Below are positions 55,101-64,000 of a stretch of DNA of 64,000 bases, one piece after another (the stretch's first letter is position 1; each line of letters starts with the position of its first letter). The notes below the pieces were generated by a model that did not search any database, was not told the DNA's origin, and saw only the letters and a program-made list of their open reading frames with translations. The translations under genes were made by a program, and so were the position numbers. This DNA comes from Elephas maximus indicus. Its lineage: Eukaryota; Chordata; Mammalia; Proboscidea; Elephantidae. Location of the stretch: positions 91,938,968-92,002,967 of the forward strand of contig NC_064830.1 in NCBI RefSeq assembly GCF_024166365.1, read 5' to 3'.

Positions 55101-58100
55101 TCGTACCGACGTCCCGGAAATAAATCCTCAGCTGGGCTGGGGTCAGCCAGGGAAATCTGATCAGTTCTATACTGGACAGCAATCCCCCACCCCATCCTCC
55201 CACTGAAAATCATGGGGTTCCTGGTCCCAGGAAGGGGCATCAAGGGTCCAGGGGCTTCCTTCCTTCCCACTTGGTACTTACCAGGGACTAAAACTTGGGG
55301 GGCGAGATGGGGCCAGGTCCCCCAGTGCAGACCCCCGGCGCCGCCCAGCTTCTGTAGACAAGTACTTGAAGATGTGAAGTTTCCCTTTCAGGCAGATCTG
55401 GTATGAGGAGGCACATGTAGGGGAGTCAAAGGGAGACAGGGGTGGCTCTTCAGATCCTGCTTGACTGCCAAAGAGGCTCCTTCCCCACTCCCACCCAATC
55501 TCATCCCTGTTCCCATGGTCCACCAGGCCCACCCCTCACCTGGGCAGGGGGGCTTTGCAGAGGGTTGCTGTCCAGCAGAATGACCTGCAGGTGCCTGAGG
55601 CGGCAGAAGGAGACCGGGATGCGGGAGACACGGTTACAGGAGAAATCCAGGCGGACAAGAGGAAGGTCCCCCAGCTCTGGGGGGGGTGGGTGAGGGAAGA
55701 GTCAGGAGCATGCCCAATGATGGGCACTGTGCTCACTTCCTCCGCCCTCTGCTCTGGCCAGCCAGTCACCCCTGCTCTTGCTCTCCTGGGGCTTATCACG
55801 GCCTCTGCCCTGCTCAAATCATTCCCCAGTAACAACTGCCTTGCTCCTCTTCCTGCTCAAATCTGCTCCTTCTTCCAAGCCACGCCTCCCGCATCAGGCC
55901 TACCCGGGCTTCAGGTCCAGCCCCTCCTGGGTGCTTCTCCTCATCTGCCCACTCCACACTTCAACTGAGCCTTCAAGTGATCATCACAAGACAAAAAGCA
56001 AACTGTGACAGCCCATTGCTCAAAAACCTTCAATGACTTGCAGGCAGGGCTGCTGAGGTTGAGTGGGCTGTGCCCTGCACAGAAGCACCCAGTCAAGAGG
56101 ACTGAATATTACCTGCCCTTTACTAGCCAAGCCCACACCTTGGGTGAGGCTGTGCCTGCCACTGAGAGGGGCACCTTATTCTAATTCTCAAAAAGGCAGT
56201 CCGGAGCAGTGGGGACCCTAGACAGAGAATAAAAAGCACAGTTCCCACATTCAACATGGCCAAGGCCTTCATGATCTGCTCAGCCCCTTTCCCACCTCAC
56301 TGTCCCCCACCGTCCCTCCACATCAGACAATTCTCCAGTCTCTCAACTTCTAGTCCTTTCCATATGCTGTTTGCTCAAATGGGAAAACTCTGATTTTCTG
56401 TCCACACATCCCTCAAGGTTCAGCTCAAGTGTCACCTTCTCCATGAATCTTTCCAGAGACCTCAAGTTGGAATTCATTGCTCCTCTGTGGCCCCAGGACA
56501 TTCTGCTTAGGTCTCTTTTATGGCCCAGACAGATTCCTGAGGAAATGTTTATTTGTACCCTTACTGACTTGAAAGAGGGCGGGCACAAAAAGTGAGGGTA
56601 GGGAGCTCCAGAGAAAACAGGCGACCACCTGACTCCCCACTCTTGTTCTTGAAAACCGAGTTCACACATTCCAGCACAGTAGAAGGCTGTTCCTGCCCTT
56701 GTCCTGGCTTGCCTTTCTAACCACATCCATGCTGGACCATGCTCCCTCCCACCTCCATGCTTTGTCCATGTTATTTCCCTACCAAGGATGTAGGTGGATG
56801 GAAAATTCTCCTTCAGATTCACCTGTGCTTCCCTGCTGAGGTCTTCCCAAGTTCCCCAAAGAGAACCGAATGCTGCCTCTTCTCTGGCTCCCAGAGCCCT
56901 GTAAGCCTCATCCTCTAGAATGTCCCTCCCTGCTCTATGAATGTTTGTCTCTCTCCGCCATCAAGCCATTAAATCCTTAAGTATTGGCTCCAGATCTCAG
57001 ACACATCTCCCACATCTCCCTGGTCCCCACCTAAAACACCAGAAACACTAACAAAAACAAAAAATGCTAGCTGAATAAAAGAAGGTGTGCCTGCTTTGGA
57101 GCAGAGGCTATCAAATTTTGGTGTGTATCACAATCAATTAAAATGGGGCTGCTTGGAAGAAGTTTCCTGGACAAACCGAATGCTTCGAAGGTCAGTGTAG
57201 CAGGGGCGGGGTTTGGGGACCATGGTTTCAGGGGACACCTAGGTAAATTGGCATAACAAAATCTATTAAGAAAATGTTCTGCATCCCACTTCGGTGAGCG
57301 GCGTCTGGGGTCTTAAATGCTAGCAAGTGGACATCTAAGATGCATCAATTGGTCTCAACCCACCTGGAACAAAGGAGAATAAAGGACACCAAAGTCACAA
57401 GGTAATTATGAGCCCAAGAGACAGAAAGGGCCACATAAATCAGAGACCACATCAGTCTGAGACCAGAACAACTAGATGGTGCCTGGCTATAACTGATGAC
57501 TGCCCTGGCAGGGAACACAACAGAGAATCCCTAATGGAGCAGGCGACCAGTGGGATGCAGACCCCAAGTTCTTGTAAAAACATCAGACTTAATGGTCTGA
57601 CTGAGACTAGAAGGACCCCAGAGGTCATGGTCCCCCGACCTTCTGTAAGCCCAAGACTGGAACCATTCCCAAAGCCAAGTCTTCAAACAGGGATTGGACT
57701 GGACTATAAGATAGAAAATGATACTGGTGAGAAGTAACCTTCTTGGATCAAGTAGGCACATGAAATTATGTCGGCAGCTCCTGTCTGGAGAGGTGATGAG
57801 AAGGCAGAGGAGGGCAGAAGCTGGCTGAATGGACATGGAAATACGGGGCAGAGAGAAGGAGTGTGCTGTCGCAACTAGGAGTACATAGCAAGATGTATAT
57901 AAATTTTTGTATGAAAGGCTGACTTGATTTGTAAACTTTCACTTAAGTACACAAAAAATTAAAAAAAAAAAAAAACGGGGCTGCTTGGGTACTTATCAAG
58001 GCCCCAAGGAATCAGAATCTCTGGGGAGGAGGGCCTGGGCATCTGACACTCCTGAGACCTGACAGCCCCTGCTAGGGTGAGTGGTGGCCCGGGATGAACT

Positions 58101-61100
58101 TTAAGGCCCCTTCCAACCTTGAGATTCTAGTGGTGCAGATGCACTCACCTATTTCTCCTTCTGGGCCCGTTTTCACATTAGTAAATTAGAACTAATAATC
58201 CATGTCTTGCCAACCTCAGAGAGTAGCTGGTTAAGATAATTTAGTTTGTTTTATAAATTACAGAACCCTGGGCAAATAAAGCACAACTCTTCTGTGAAGA
58301 TGCCTTGACTGTGACTTTTCCAAGGCAGATACATGCACGGGCACACACGTGCATATACACACACACAAACCCTCCTGTTCTCTTTTTTCCTCACCATCAG
58401 GCAGAATACTGAGCTGGTTCCTCCGAACATTGAGATCCCGCAGGGAAGGCAGGCTACACAGCTCTGGTGGGAGAGACTGCAACTCATTGCTGCTCACATC
58501 CTGAAATGAGGAAAGAAGAAGCGAAGGAGGCATAAGACCCAGATTATCAGAACCTGCCCTCCCATCTCTAGCCACCTGCCTTCAAGCCTTTCCCCTAGGG
58601 CCCATCCTGCCTCCTCCCTCTTGCTAAAAGGTCCCTGGTGCCTGGCTTAATAGTCCTCCTTCTCGCCCTTGTTCCCAATTCTCACAAGCTGCCGCAGGCT
58701 TCCCAAGGCCCCGATGTCAGGAGGCAGAGCTCCCAGCTTGTTGTTGCTGACAATGAGCACTCGCAGGGGCAGCTGGCAGATGTAGGGTGGCAGCAGTGAC
58801 AGCTGGTTTCGGCTGCAGAAGAAAGGCAGGGGGCTCACTGCCCAGCAGAGGGTCCCAGCATTGTCCTCCTCTCAGGGCTACACAAAGGGTCCCTCAGGGT
58901 ACTGTGCATTGGTACTTGTGGCTGAGAACAAGATCCCTACCCTCCCCCGGCCCTGCCTCCTCTACCTGAGGTTGAGGTAGGTGAGGGCTGTGAGATTCCC
59001 CAAGGCTGGGTTCAGGCATCTCAGGCAGTTGTGGTAGAGGCTCAGGCCCTCCAGGGATACCAGCTGGCATGCTGCCTCGGGCACCTCGGGGAACCGGTTC
59101 CGAGACAGGTCTGGGAGAAGCAAGTGTCAGGGGAGAGCTGTGGAAAGGCCCAGTCCTGGACAACAGGACCTTGGACTTCCCCAAAGTCAGCTGCCCAGCC
59201 CCCTCCACCTCAGCAGGCCTAAGGAATCAGGCCTATACACCTGGGCGTCCTGGGGAGATAAAAAAAGACTTCTGCAAACTGAAGCACATTCCAACCATGA
59301 TGAGAAAGACATAGGGTCACTGGTCTGCAGCCTGGACCTGGGGGGAGCCATGAACACCATCTTCAAATACATAAATGAAGGGCTATCTTAGAAGGGAACT
59401 CTTATGATTCCTGCTGTTTTGAAATGCCATGAGAGGTGAAAGCTAAAAAGGTAGCAGGAGGGGGCTGGTGCTCAAGAGAAAACAGCAAGGTGATGGTCTG
59501 GGAGGCTCAAAGAGAGACTATGGAAAACCCCTGGGGGATACACCTGAGAGAGCCCATTCCTCCTCAGGGGCTCTCCCTCCGAACTGCAACCTGTTTTCAA
59601 TAAGGTGGACTATGAGGTGGAAACCAAGGGTCACTATGTCCTGGGTCTAGAAATCAAGTAAGGCCCCCAACACTGGACAACAGTTTTTCACCAGCCCCTA
59701 GGACCAGCAAGCCAGGCCCAAGGGGCTATGAAGTTATGGATTCCTAAGAACAGAGAGGGAAAGAACAAGCCAACCAAGCTGGAAGTGGGAGCCTGGAATC
59801 CTCAGGGCCCTCCCATCTGAGTACCTTCTTCCCCAGGAGCGGCTTTCCTCCCACCCTCTTCCAAGAGCCATCAGCCTTCCTCTACTTCCTCTATTAATAA
59901 CCCAGACTTCAAAAGGCAGTTCCTTTGCCTGCATCTTGGGCATGGGTGAGGAGTGGACAGGATGGAGAAGGGAAGAATTCATCATTACTCCTTTATCTAA
60001 AGCAGTGGTTTGCTACTCCAATGCAAGGAGTCAGGTGCTAGGGTACCTTCCAGCCTGGGGATATTAACTGCTTAGACCTCCAGAAGCCTGTGTTTCTGTT
60101 TCCTCTGCTCAGCCTAGGGTCTGCAGGAGAAGTCCCAAGCAACAGAACTTGGGTGAGCTTCTTAGAGGGCCCTCCCCAGGGAGAGATGAGCAAAAGCTGA
60201 GGGGAGAGAGAGCTGGGGTATATCCCCCAAGGAAATGAGTCTTGTGACAGGAAATGAAGTAGAAACAATCTGTCAGGTTCTGTCTCTGGTAAGCCCATGT
60301 TTACCAGGGCGGATGACAGCCTGCTGTCCCAGGAATCATCTCTCTCCCCTGCTGCCCCAACCCTGGTGCACACAGATTGAAGACCTGTCATGGGAGAAGA
60401 CAGTTCCGGAGAGGGTGGGAGGACTGCATCTTGCCCTCCCACCCTCACCCTCCATCTGCCTGCTTCTCTGTGCTCACAAACGTGTTTGCGTGTTTATGTG
60501 TGCATGTGGATGAAGGGGGTGGAAAACAAGTTATGATCGGTAAGTGGGTGGCAGGGGGCAAAAGCTAGGAGCGGAAGGGAGCCCAGGCTGGAGGAGGCAG
60601 GGTACAGGAGGCACAGGATGTGGTCTGTGAGAGAATGAGCTATACTTCTCCTTTGCTGGAGTGGCCCCTCCCCCACCTCAGGATTCTTCCAACTACCCGG
60701 CCTCAGAGGGCAGAGTCCAAGGGATATTAGGGACCAGAGCCATGGAAGACATGCCAGGGAGGACACTGGTTCGGAAAGAGCTGCAGAAGCAGGGCGAGAG
60801 GGTTCAAAGTGATTCAGGAAGTACAGTACTGAAGCTTTTACCCTGGATTGGAGGGTAAGGGGGTGTGGTGGGCAGGGTATGGGCAACACTGTGTTTTTGT
60901 CACTTCCCCTTTCCACCCTAGGCTATAAGCACCCTGCTTGGGCAGAAGGGACAGAAGAAAGTTCTGACAGGATGGACTCCACTGGGCCTAGAATCGGGGC
61001 CCTGAAAGGACTGAGGATTCCTGCATTGAGAATAGCGCAGAAAGGGCTTTTACTGCTTCACCACCCAAGCTCAAAGAACTGGCTGCACCCTGAGCCGGAA

Positions 61101-62835
61101 TGCTGGGTGGGGGGGGGGGGAGGAAAATGGGGGTAGGAGCTGGGAGGGGCTGGGGAGTTCTTGGTAGCTTTCCCCATGAGTCCACTCAAAGAGACAGAGC
61201 CCTAAGGAAGTAAAGAATAACATTTGGTCTTTGTCAAAAAACAAGCAAGGGGGAGGGGAACAGAGGGCAAGTGTCACACAGCTGCTGAGGTCAATCTGGA
61301 GCTGCCGCCAGGGAGACTGAGAGCGACAGGCATGGCTCCTGGGGCTCTCCCAGTCCCTGAACTCGCTCATCACATAGCGGGCAAGCTAGTTTACCCATCG
61401 ACCCAAGAATAGTGCAGAAGTTTCAACTGGTTCTCCCCAGAATAGTAAGGGAAAGAAAGTGTGTCTGTGTCTGCTGAGTGTCCGCAGGTGAGCAGGCACC
61501 TGCTTGGGGAGAAATACACACCCCCAGGGCAGTGTCATCCGGAGGACACTCTTTCATTCAGCTCCAAGTCCCCCACCCTGAAGATGAGGAGGCCTCCTCA
61601 CACCCTGGGCTAGGCTAGGGTGGCTTTGCTTTGGGGAATGCAGTCCTCCTCCTCCTCCCTTTTCCCTGCAGCTGCCAGCCCAAGGTCATAGACTGCCTCC
61701 TGAGCAGCTGAGGCCAGACTGGGACTCACCCCGGTCACAGAAGGGCCCCCACCTCCCAAATCAACAGACACAAGGGTAGACAGAACATTATTAGAGGGAT
61801 CCTGCGGGTGGGGGAGTGGAAAGACAGTCTCTAGCTTCCCAACACTCCCAGCTGGGAGATAAGATTTCCTTCTTGCCAGCAACAGCTTCAAGCCCCTCCC
61901 TCTAGGGAAAGCAGAAACTGAAAAGAGAATTCTAGGGTCCCTATGAAGTCAGAGGTTCCATAGTGACTTCATACAGGCAGGAAGGAGGAGGAAGGGGGTC
62001 AAGGATAATAAAAGAGCTCAGGGAGAAGAGTTGGGAGAGGTAGGGGATTTGCTTCTTTCCCATAGGCTGGCAGGGTGAAGAGTGGAGAGGGCAAGTGACC
62101 AGGGGGCGGGGCTACCAGCAAAGTAAGCAGAAACAGCAGGTGGTTAGGGACAAGTCCATGGGAAGGGGGCACCTGGGGTGGCTCAGATCTGGGTGGAACG
62201 GGAGAAGGAGCTGAAGACGATGAGGAAGGAGAAATGAGTAGATAGAGGAGCTCATAGGGGCTGCTTTTATGGAACGATCCGAACTGAGGTAGAAGAGGCC
62301 ATGCAAATGAACCAACCAGGTGAGGGGCGGGGCCAGTCTACAGGTGCTCTGAGACACAAATAAAGACAAGCAGGGTCTTTCACATCGCTCAGCCAGGGAA
62401 TCTGGACATTCTGGGCAAATGAGAAGTACGTTCATTGTCCAGTAGTTCTTAAAGTGGGGAGAGAGTGGTAGCAGGCTTATGCAAATACGGGTCAAGAACC
62501 CCGACGCCAGGTGAAGGGACGGGCAACAGACTTCAGGGCCGGAAGGGAAACGAGCGAAAGGGGCGGGACTATGCAAATGAGTTCCCGGCTGGGCTGGGGG
62601 CCCGGGGGCACTCACCAGCCTGGGTGATGTCTGACAGGTCGTAGCTGCGGGCCGCACCCCGGGGAAACTGCTTCAAGCGCCGGTTAGACAGATTCAGGGT
62701 CCCAGTGGCCACGGCCTCCTCTAGGGCCCGCTCTGCACTGCGGCTTCCGGGCAGTCCCTGAGACCCTGGAACGGCGGTCGTGGCCGCCGCCTCCTCACCC
62801 CCGGCCGCGAGTGGGGCCGCTACCGCCGCCGCCAT
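52120..62835 (-). CDS. LRCH4: LRCH4, leucine-rich repeat and calponin homology protein 4
   Basis: Minus-strand coding exons: 62835-62616, 59110-58966, 58812-58686, 58500-58395, 55676-55540, 55397-55282, 55136-55037, 54785-54695, 54603-54527, 54415-54354, 54250-54122, 53924-53856, 53764-53643, 53514-53431, 53192-53107, 52927-52790, 52693-52616, 52317-52120. They sum to 2085 nt (694 aa plus stop); human LRCH4 is about 683 aa from memory. Domains: leucine-rich repeats at residues about 45-270 (LTYLNLSRNQLSLLP, LRDLNVRRNQLSILP), an acidic/arginine-rich linker with eight glutamines (Q419-Q426), a Pro/Ala-rich segment (PAPAPVPAPAP), a calponin-homology domain at about 545-655 (LAEALANGVILCHLANRLRP), and a C-terminal hydrophobic helix at about 672-688 with a short RLLGS end. 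The family has been linked to Toll-like receptor signalling and DOCK-family scaffolding. At exon 7 only the upstream of two nearby AGs keeps the frame (C-PAEDLFPG). Confidence 0.95.
54154..54177 (-). repeat. LRCH4: CAG trinucleotide run (8 units) in LRCH4 exon 11
   Basis: The + strand carries eight consecutive CTG units encoding Q419-Q426 of LRCH4 in a pure CAG tract. The human protein as I recall it has four Q here. Confidence 0.9.
55730..56590 (+). mobile_element. L2 LINE fragments in LRCH4 intron 4
   Basis: CTCAAGTGTCACCTTCTCC, CATGAATCTTTCCAGAGACC and GCCCATTGCTCAAAAACCTTC are typical L2 3'-region wording. It is broken into pieces and extends weakly to about 56,960. Confidence 0.55.
57103..58062 (+). 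mobile_element. MER5-type hAT element split by an L1
   Basis: Halves at 57103-57156 and 57975-58062 (TATCAAATTTTGGTGTGTAT; GGAATCAGAATCTCTGGGG) rejoin as one MER5-like element. The L1 at 57,157-57,970 lies between them. Confidence 0.6.
57157..57970 (+). mobile_element. L1 3' UTR insertion with target duplication
   Basis: About 0.8 kb, 5'-truncated, ends in a poly(A) run. Flanked by AAAATGGGGCTGCTTGG (57140-57156) and AAAACGGGGCTGCTTGG (57971-57987). Same family as 11,043-12,302 in the opposite orientation. Carries a 109-codon open frame on the sense strand (57,408-57,737). Confidence 0.85.
59111..62615 (-). other. LRCH4: LRCH4 intron 1
   Basis: A 3.5-kb intron with no recognised exon, RNA gene or clear transposon. 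It contains a poly(G) run near 61,111-61,120. The 61,900-62,600 part near the promoter could hold regulatory DNA; nothing diagnostic was seen. Confidence 0.5.
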
Positions 62836-63357
62836 CCGCTCCCGGCGGCTTCCGCTCCCTGACTGACGGGCCCGGCAGTCCCTCCCTGCCGCCTCCCCCT
62901 CCTCAGAGCCGCCGTAGTCGCTACGAGGGGGAGGGAGCGGGGCTCAGGGAACCAGCGGACCAATCGTGGTCCCGAGATACGTCAAAAGAGGCGAATCAGA
63001 ACCTGCCAGGGGGGTGGAGACTCCAGCGCTGAAGTGCGGCGAGGGAAGAGGAGGGGAGAGAATGGGGCGCTAGTCAACGGCCGACGCTCCAGGCTGACCC
63101 GCCTCGCGCAGCCGCACCCAATCACAATGCTCAGGGTTGGAGATGGAGCCAATCAGATCCAAGCAGGAGGCGGGAACGCCGTCTCTCAAGTATAAGGCAG
63201 GAGAGCGCGAGAAACCACCAGCCGGCGGCACCTAGGCCTCGTCTCACGAAGGCCAATCGCAATCCAGATACAGGCGAGTGACTGTCAAGAAGGCCAATTA
63301 GATCCTCCGGAGGGAACACGGCCTCTGCTCTGAGGGACGGCTCTACTTACCAATAGC
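62836..63357. promoter_or_regulatory. Bidirectional LRCH4/FBXO24 promoter with six CCAAT boxes
   Basis: The start codons of LRCH4 (62835, minus) and FBXO24 (63358, plus) are 522 bp apart, head to head, in CpG-rich DNA. CCAAT on the + strand occurs at 62960-62964, 63118-63122, 63149-63153, 63253-63257, 63294-63298 and 63350-63354. No TATA box was seen. CCAAT arrays in CpG islands are typical NF-Y targets in divergent promoters; binding is inferred. Confidence 0.8.
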
Positions 63358-63396
63358 ATGGGCGAGAAGGCGGTCCCTTCGCTAAGGAGGAGGCGG
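63358..63396 (+). CDS. FBXO24: FBXO24 first coding exon (partial gene)
   Basis: ATG at 63358 opens MGEKAVPSLRRRR, followed by a GTGAGC donor at 63397. Human FBXO24 begins MGEKAVPLLRRRRVKRS as I recall, so 12 of 13 residues match. FBXO24 is an F-box protein with RCC1-like repeats that acts as an SCF ubiquitin-ligase substrate adaptor. The F-box itself is in later exons outside the window. The rest of the window (63,397-64,000) would be intron 1. Head-to-head position with LRCH4 agrees with the human order. Confidence 0.85.
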
Positions 63397-63978
63397 GTGA
63401 GCTAGAACTTTGAGGTACAGAGCGTGAGCACGGCGGGGCGCCCTGCGGCCGGCTGGGAGCAGTGCAGGGCCTGGAGTGGGTGTGCGAGCCGAGTGTGTTA
63501 GGGAGGCAGCCAGTGTGGAGGCCGTGAGAGAGATCGAGGGGCCAAGATAAGCAGCTGAGGCCAGTGCGCAGGGGACTTGCTGCAGCCGAAAGCATCTCGG
63601 AGACCATTTCTGGCTGTCAAGGCGAAAGCCTGCGAGGGTCCCGGATCACCGGGTGGGGCGGCTTCCCAAAGACTATGGATGCCCCACTGGTGGAGTGAGG
63701 TTGTAGGTGGAGGGTTAGGAGATATGGGGAAACCGCCGAATGGGTACGCAAGCCCGGGCTGGTCCACCCCGCCTGCCAACCTAACCAGAGGCGCGTCCCC
63801 GCCGCCTCGTTCCTGGTCAGGAATTGTGGGGACAAAACCTGGGAATTTTAGAGTCCAGGAAGTACCTCATCATCTAGAAGAAGGCTTTCGGGTTACTAGT
63901 CAGGAAACAGACGGAGGGAAGTTGAAGAGTTAGCAAGAGCAAGAAGCTGTTTATTAGAAGCCAGGTCTCTTAATCCTT

Positions 63979-64000
63979 GACTCGACAGCACTGGGTTTGG
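63979..64000 (+). mobile_element. AfroSINE 3' tail fragment at window edge
   Basis: GACTCGACAGCACTGGGTTTGG is the SINE 3' end; the rest of the element is not upstream, so only a fragment is present before the window ends. Confidence 0.6.

Noticed and set aside
55131-55136. Alternative LRCH4 exon 7 acceptor at 55,131
   Set aside because: It breaks the frame; the upstream AG (exon start 55,136) gives the expected C-PAEDLFPG.
1-64000. CRISPR arrays, operons, bacterial-type mobile elements
   Set aside because: The window is mammalian nuclear DNA with introns and SINE/LINE repeats; no such structure is present.

Overview
This is nuclear DNA from a placental mammal, almost certainly an afrotherian and probably an elephant or close relative. 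About two dozen copies of a tRNA-derived SINE of the AfroSINE type (A box, B box, and a 3' part ending in GAATCGACTCGAnnGCAATGGG) are scattered on both strands. Three RTE-type LINEs and several L1 elements with unusual 3' UTRs accompany them. The species call is inference from repeat families.

The gene order matches human 7q22 / mouse chromosome 5: AGFG2 (+), IRS3 (+), SAP25 (-), LRCH4 (-), FBXO24 (+, first coding exon only). I rebuilt each exon chain by hand from splice sites, reading phase and family protein sequence recalled from memory. AGFG2 gives 480 aa in 12 coding exons, IRS3 535 aa in 2, SAP25 195 aa in 4 and LRCH4 694 aa in 18. All four chains close in frame with a single terminal stop.

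Layout: 1-17,100 is gene-free and packed with nested transposons (RTE, L1, AfroSINE, L2, MIR, an LTR-like fossil). 17,100-18,150 is the CpG-island promoter and first exon of AGFG2, whose introns run to 40,260. 41,480-46,070 is a quiet intergenic stretch. 46,073-48,129 is IRS3. SAP25 lies at 49,022-49,910 with its CpG island to about 50,850. The LRCH4 poly(A) signal at 50,925 nearly touches that island. LRCH4 runs to 62,835 and shares a CCAAT-rich bidirectional promoter with FBXO24, which starts at 63,358.

The genes are unrelated in function: an ArfGAP/NPF trafficking adaptor, an insulin-receptor docking protein, a SIN3-HDAC corepressor subunit, an LRR-calponin-homology membrane protein and an F-box protein. 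The most notable locus is IRS3, which I recall as a pseudogene in humans but which is fully open here with PH, PTB and four YxxM motifs. Other points of interest are two in-phase 33-nt candidate microexons in AGFG2, a near-palindromic SINE hairpin in an AGFG2 intron, an open frame shared by two L1 3' UTR copies, and 3'-end similarity between the AfroSINE and the RTE LINE.
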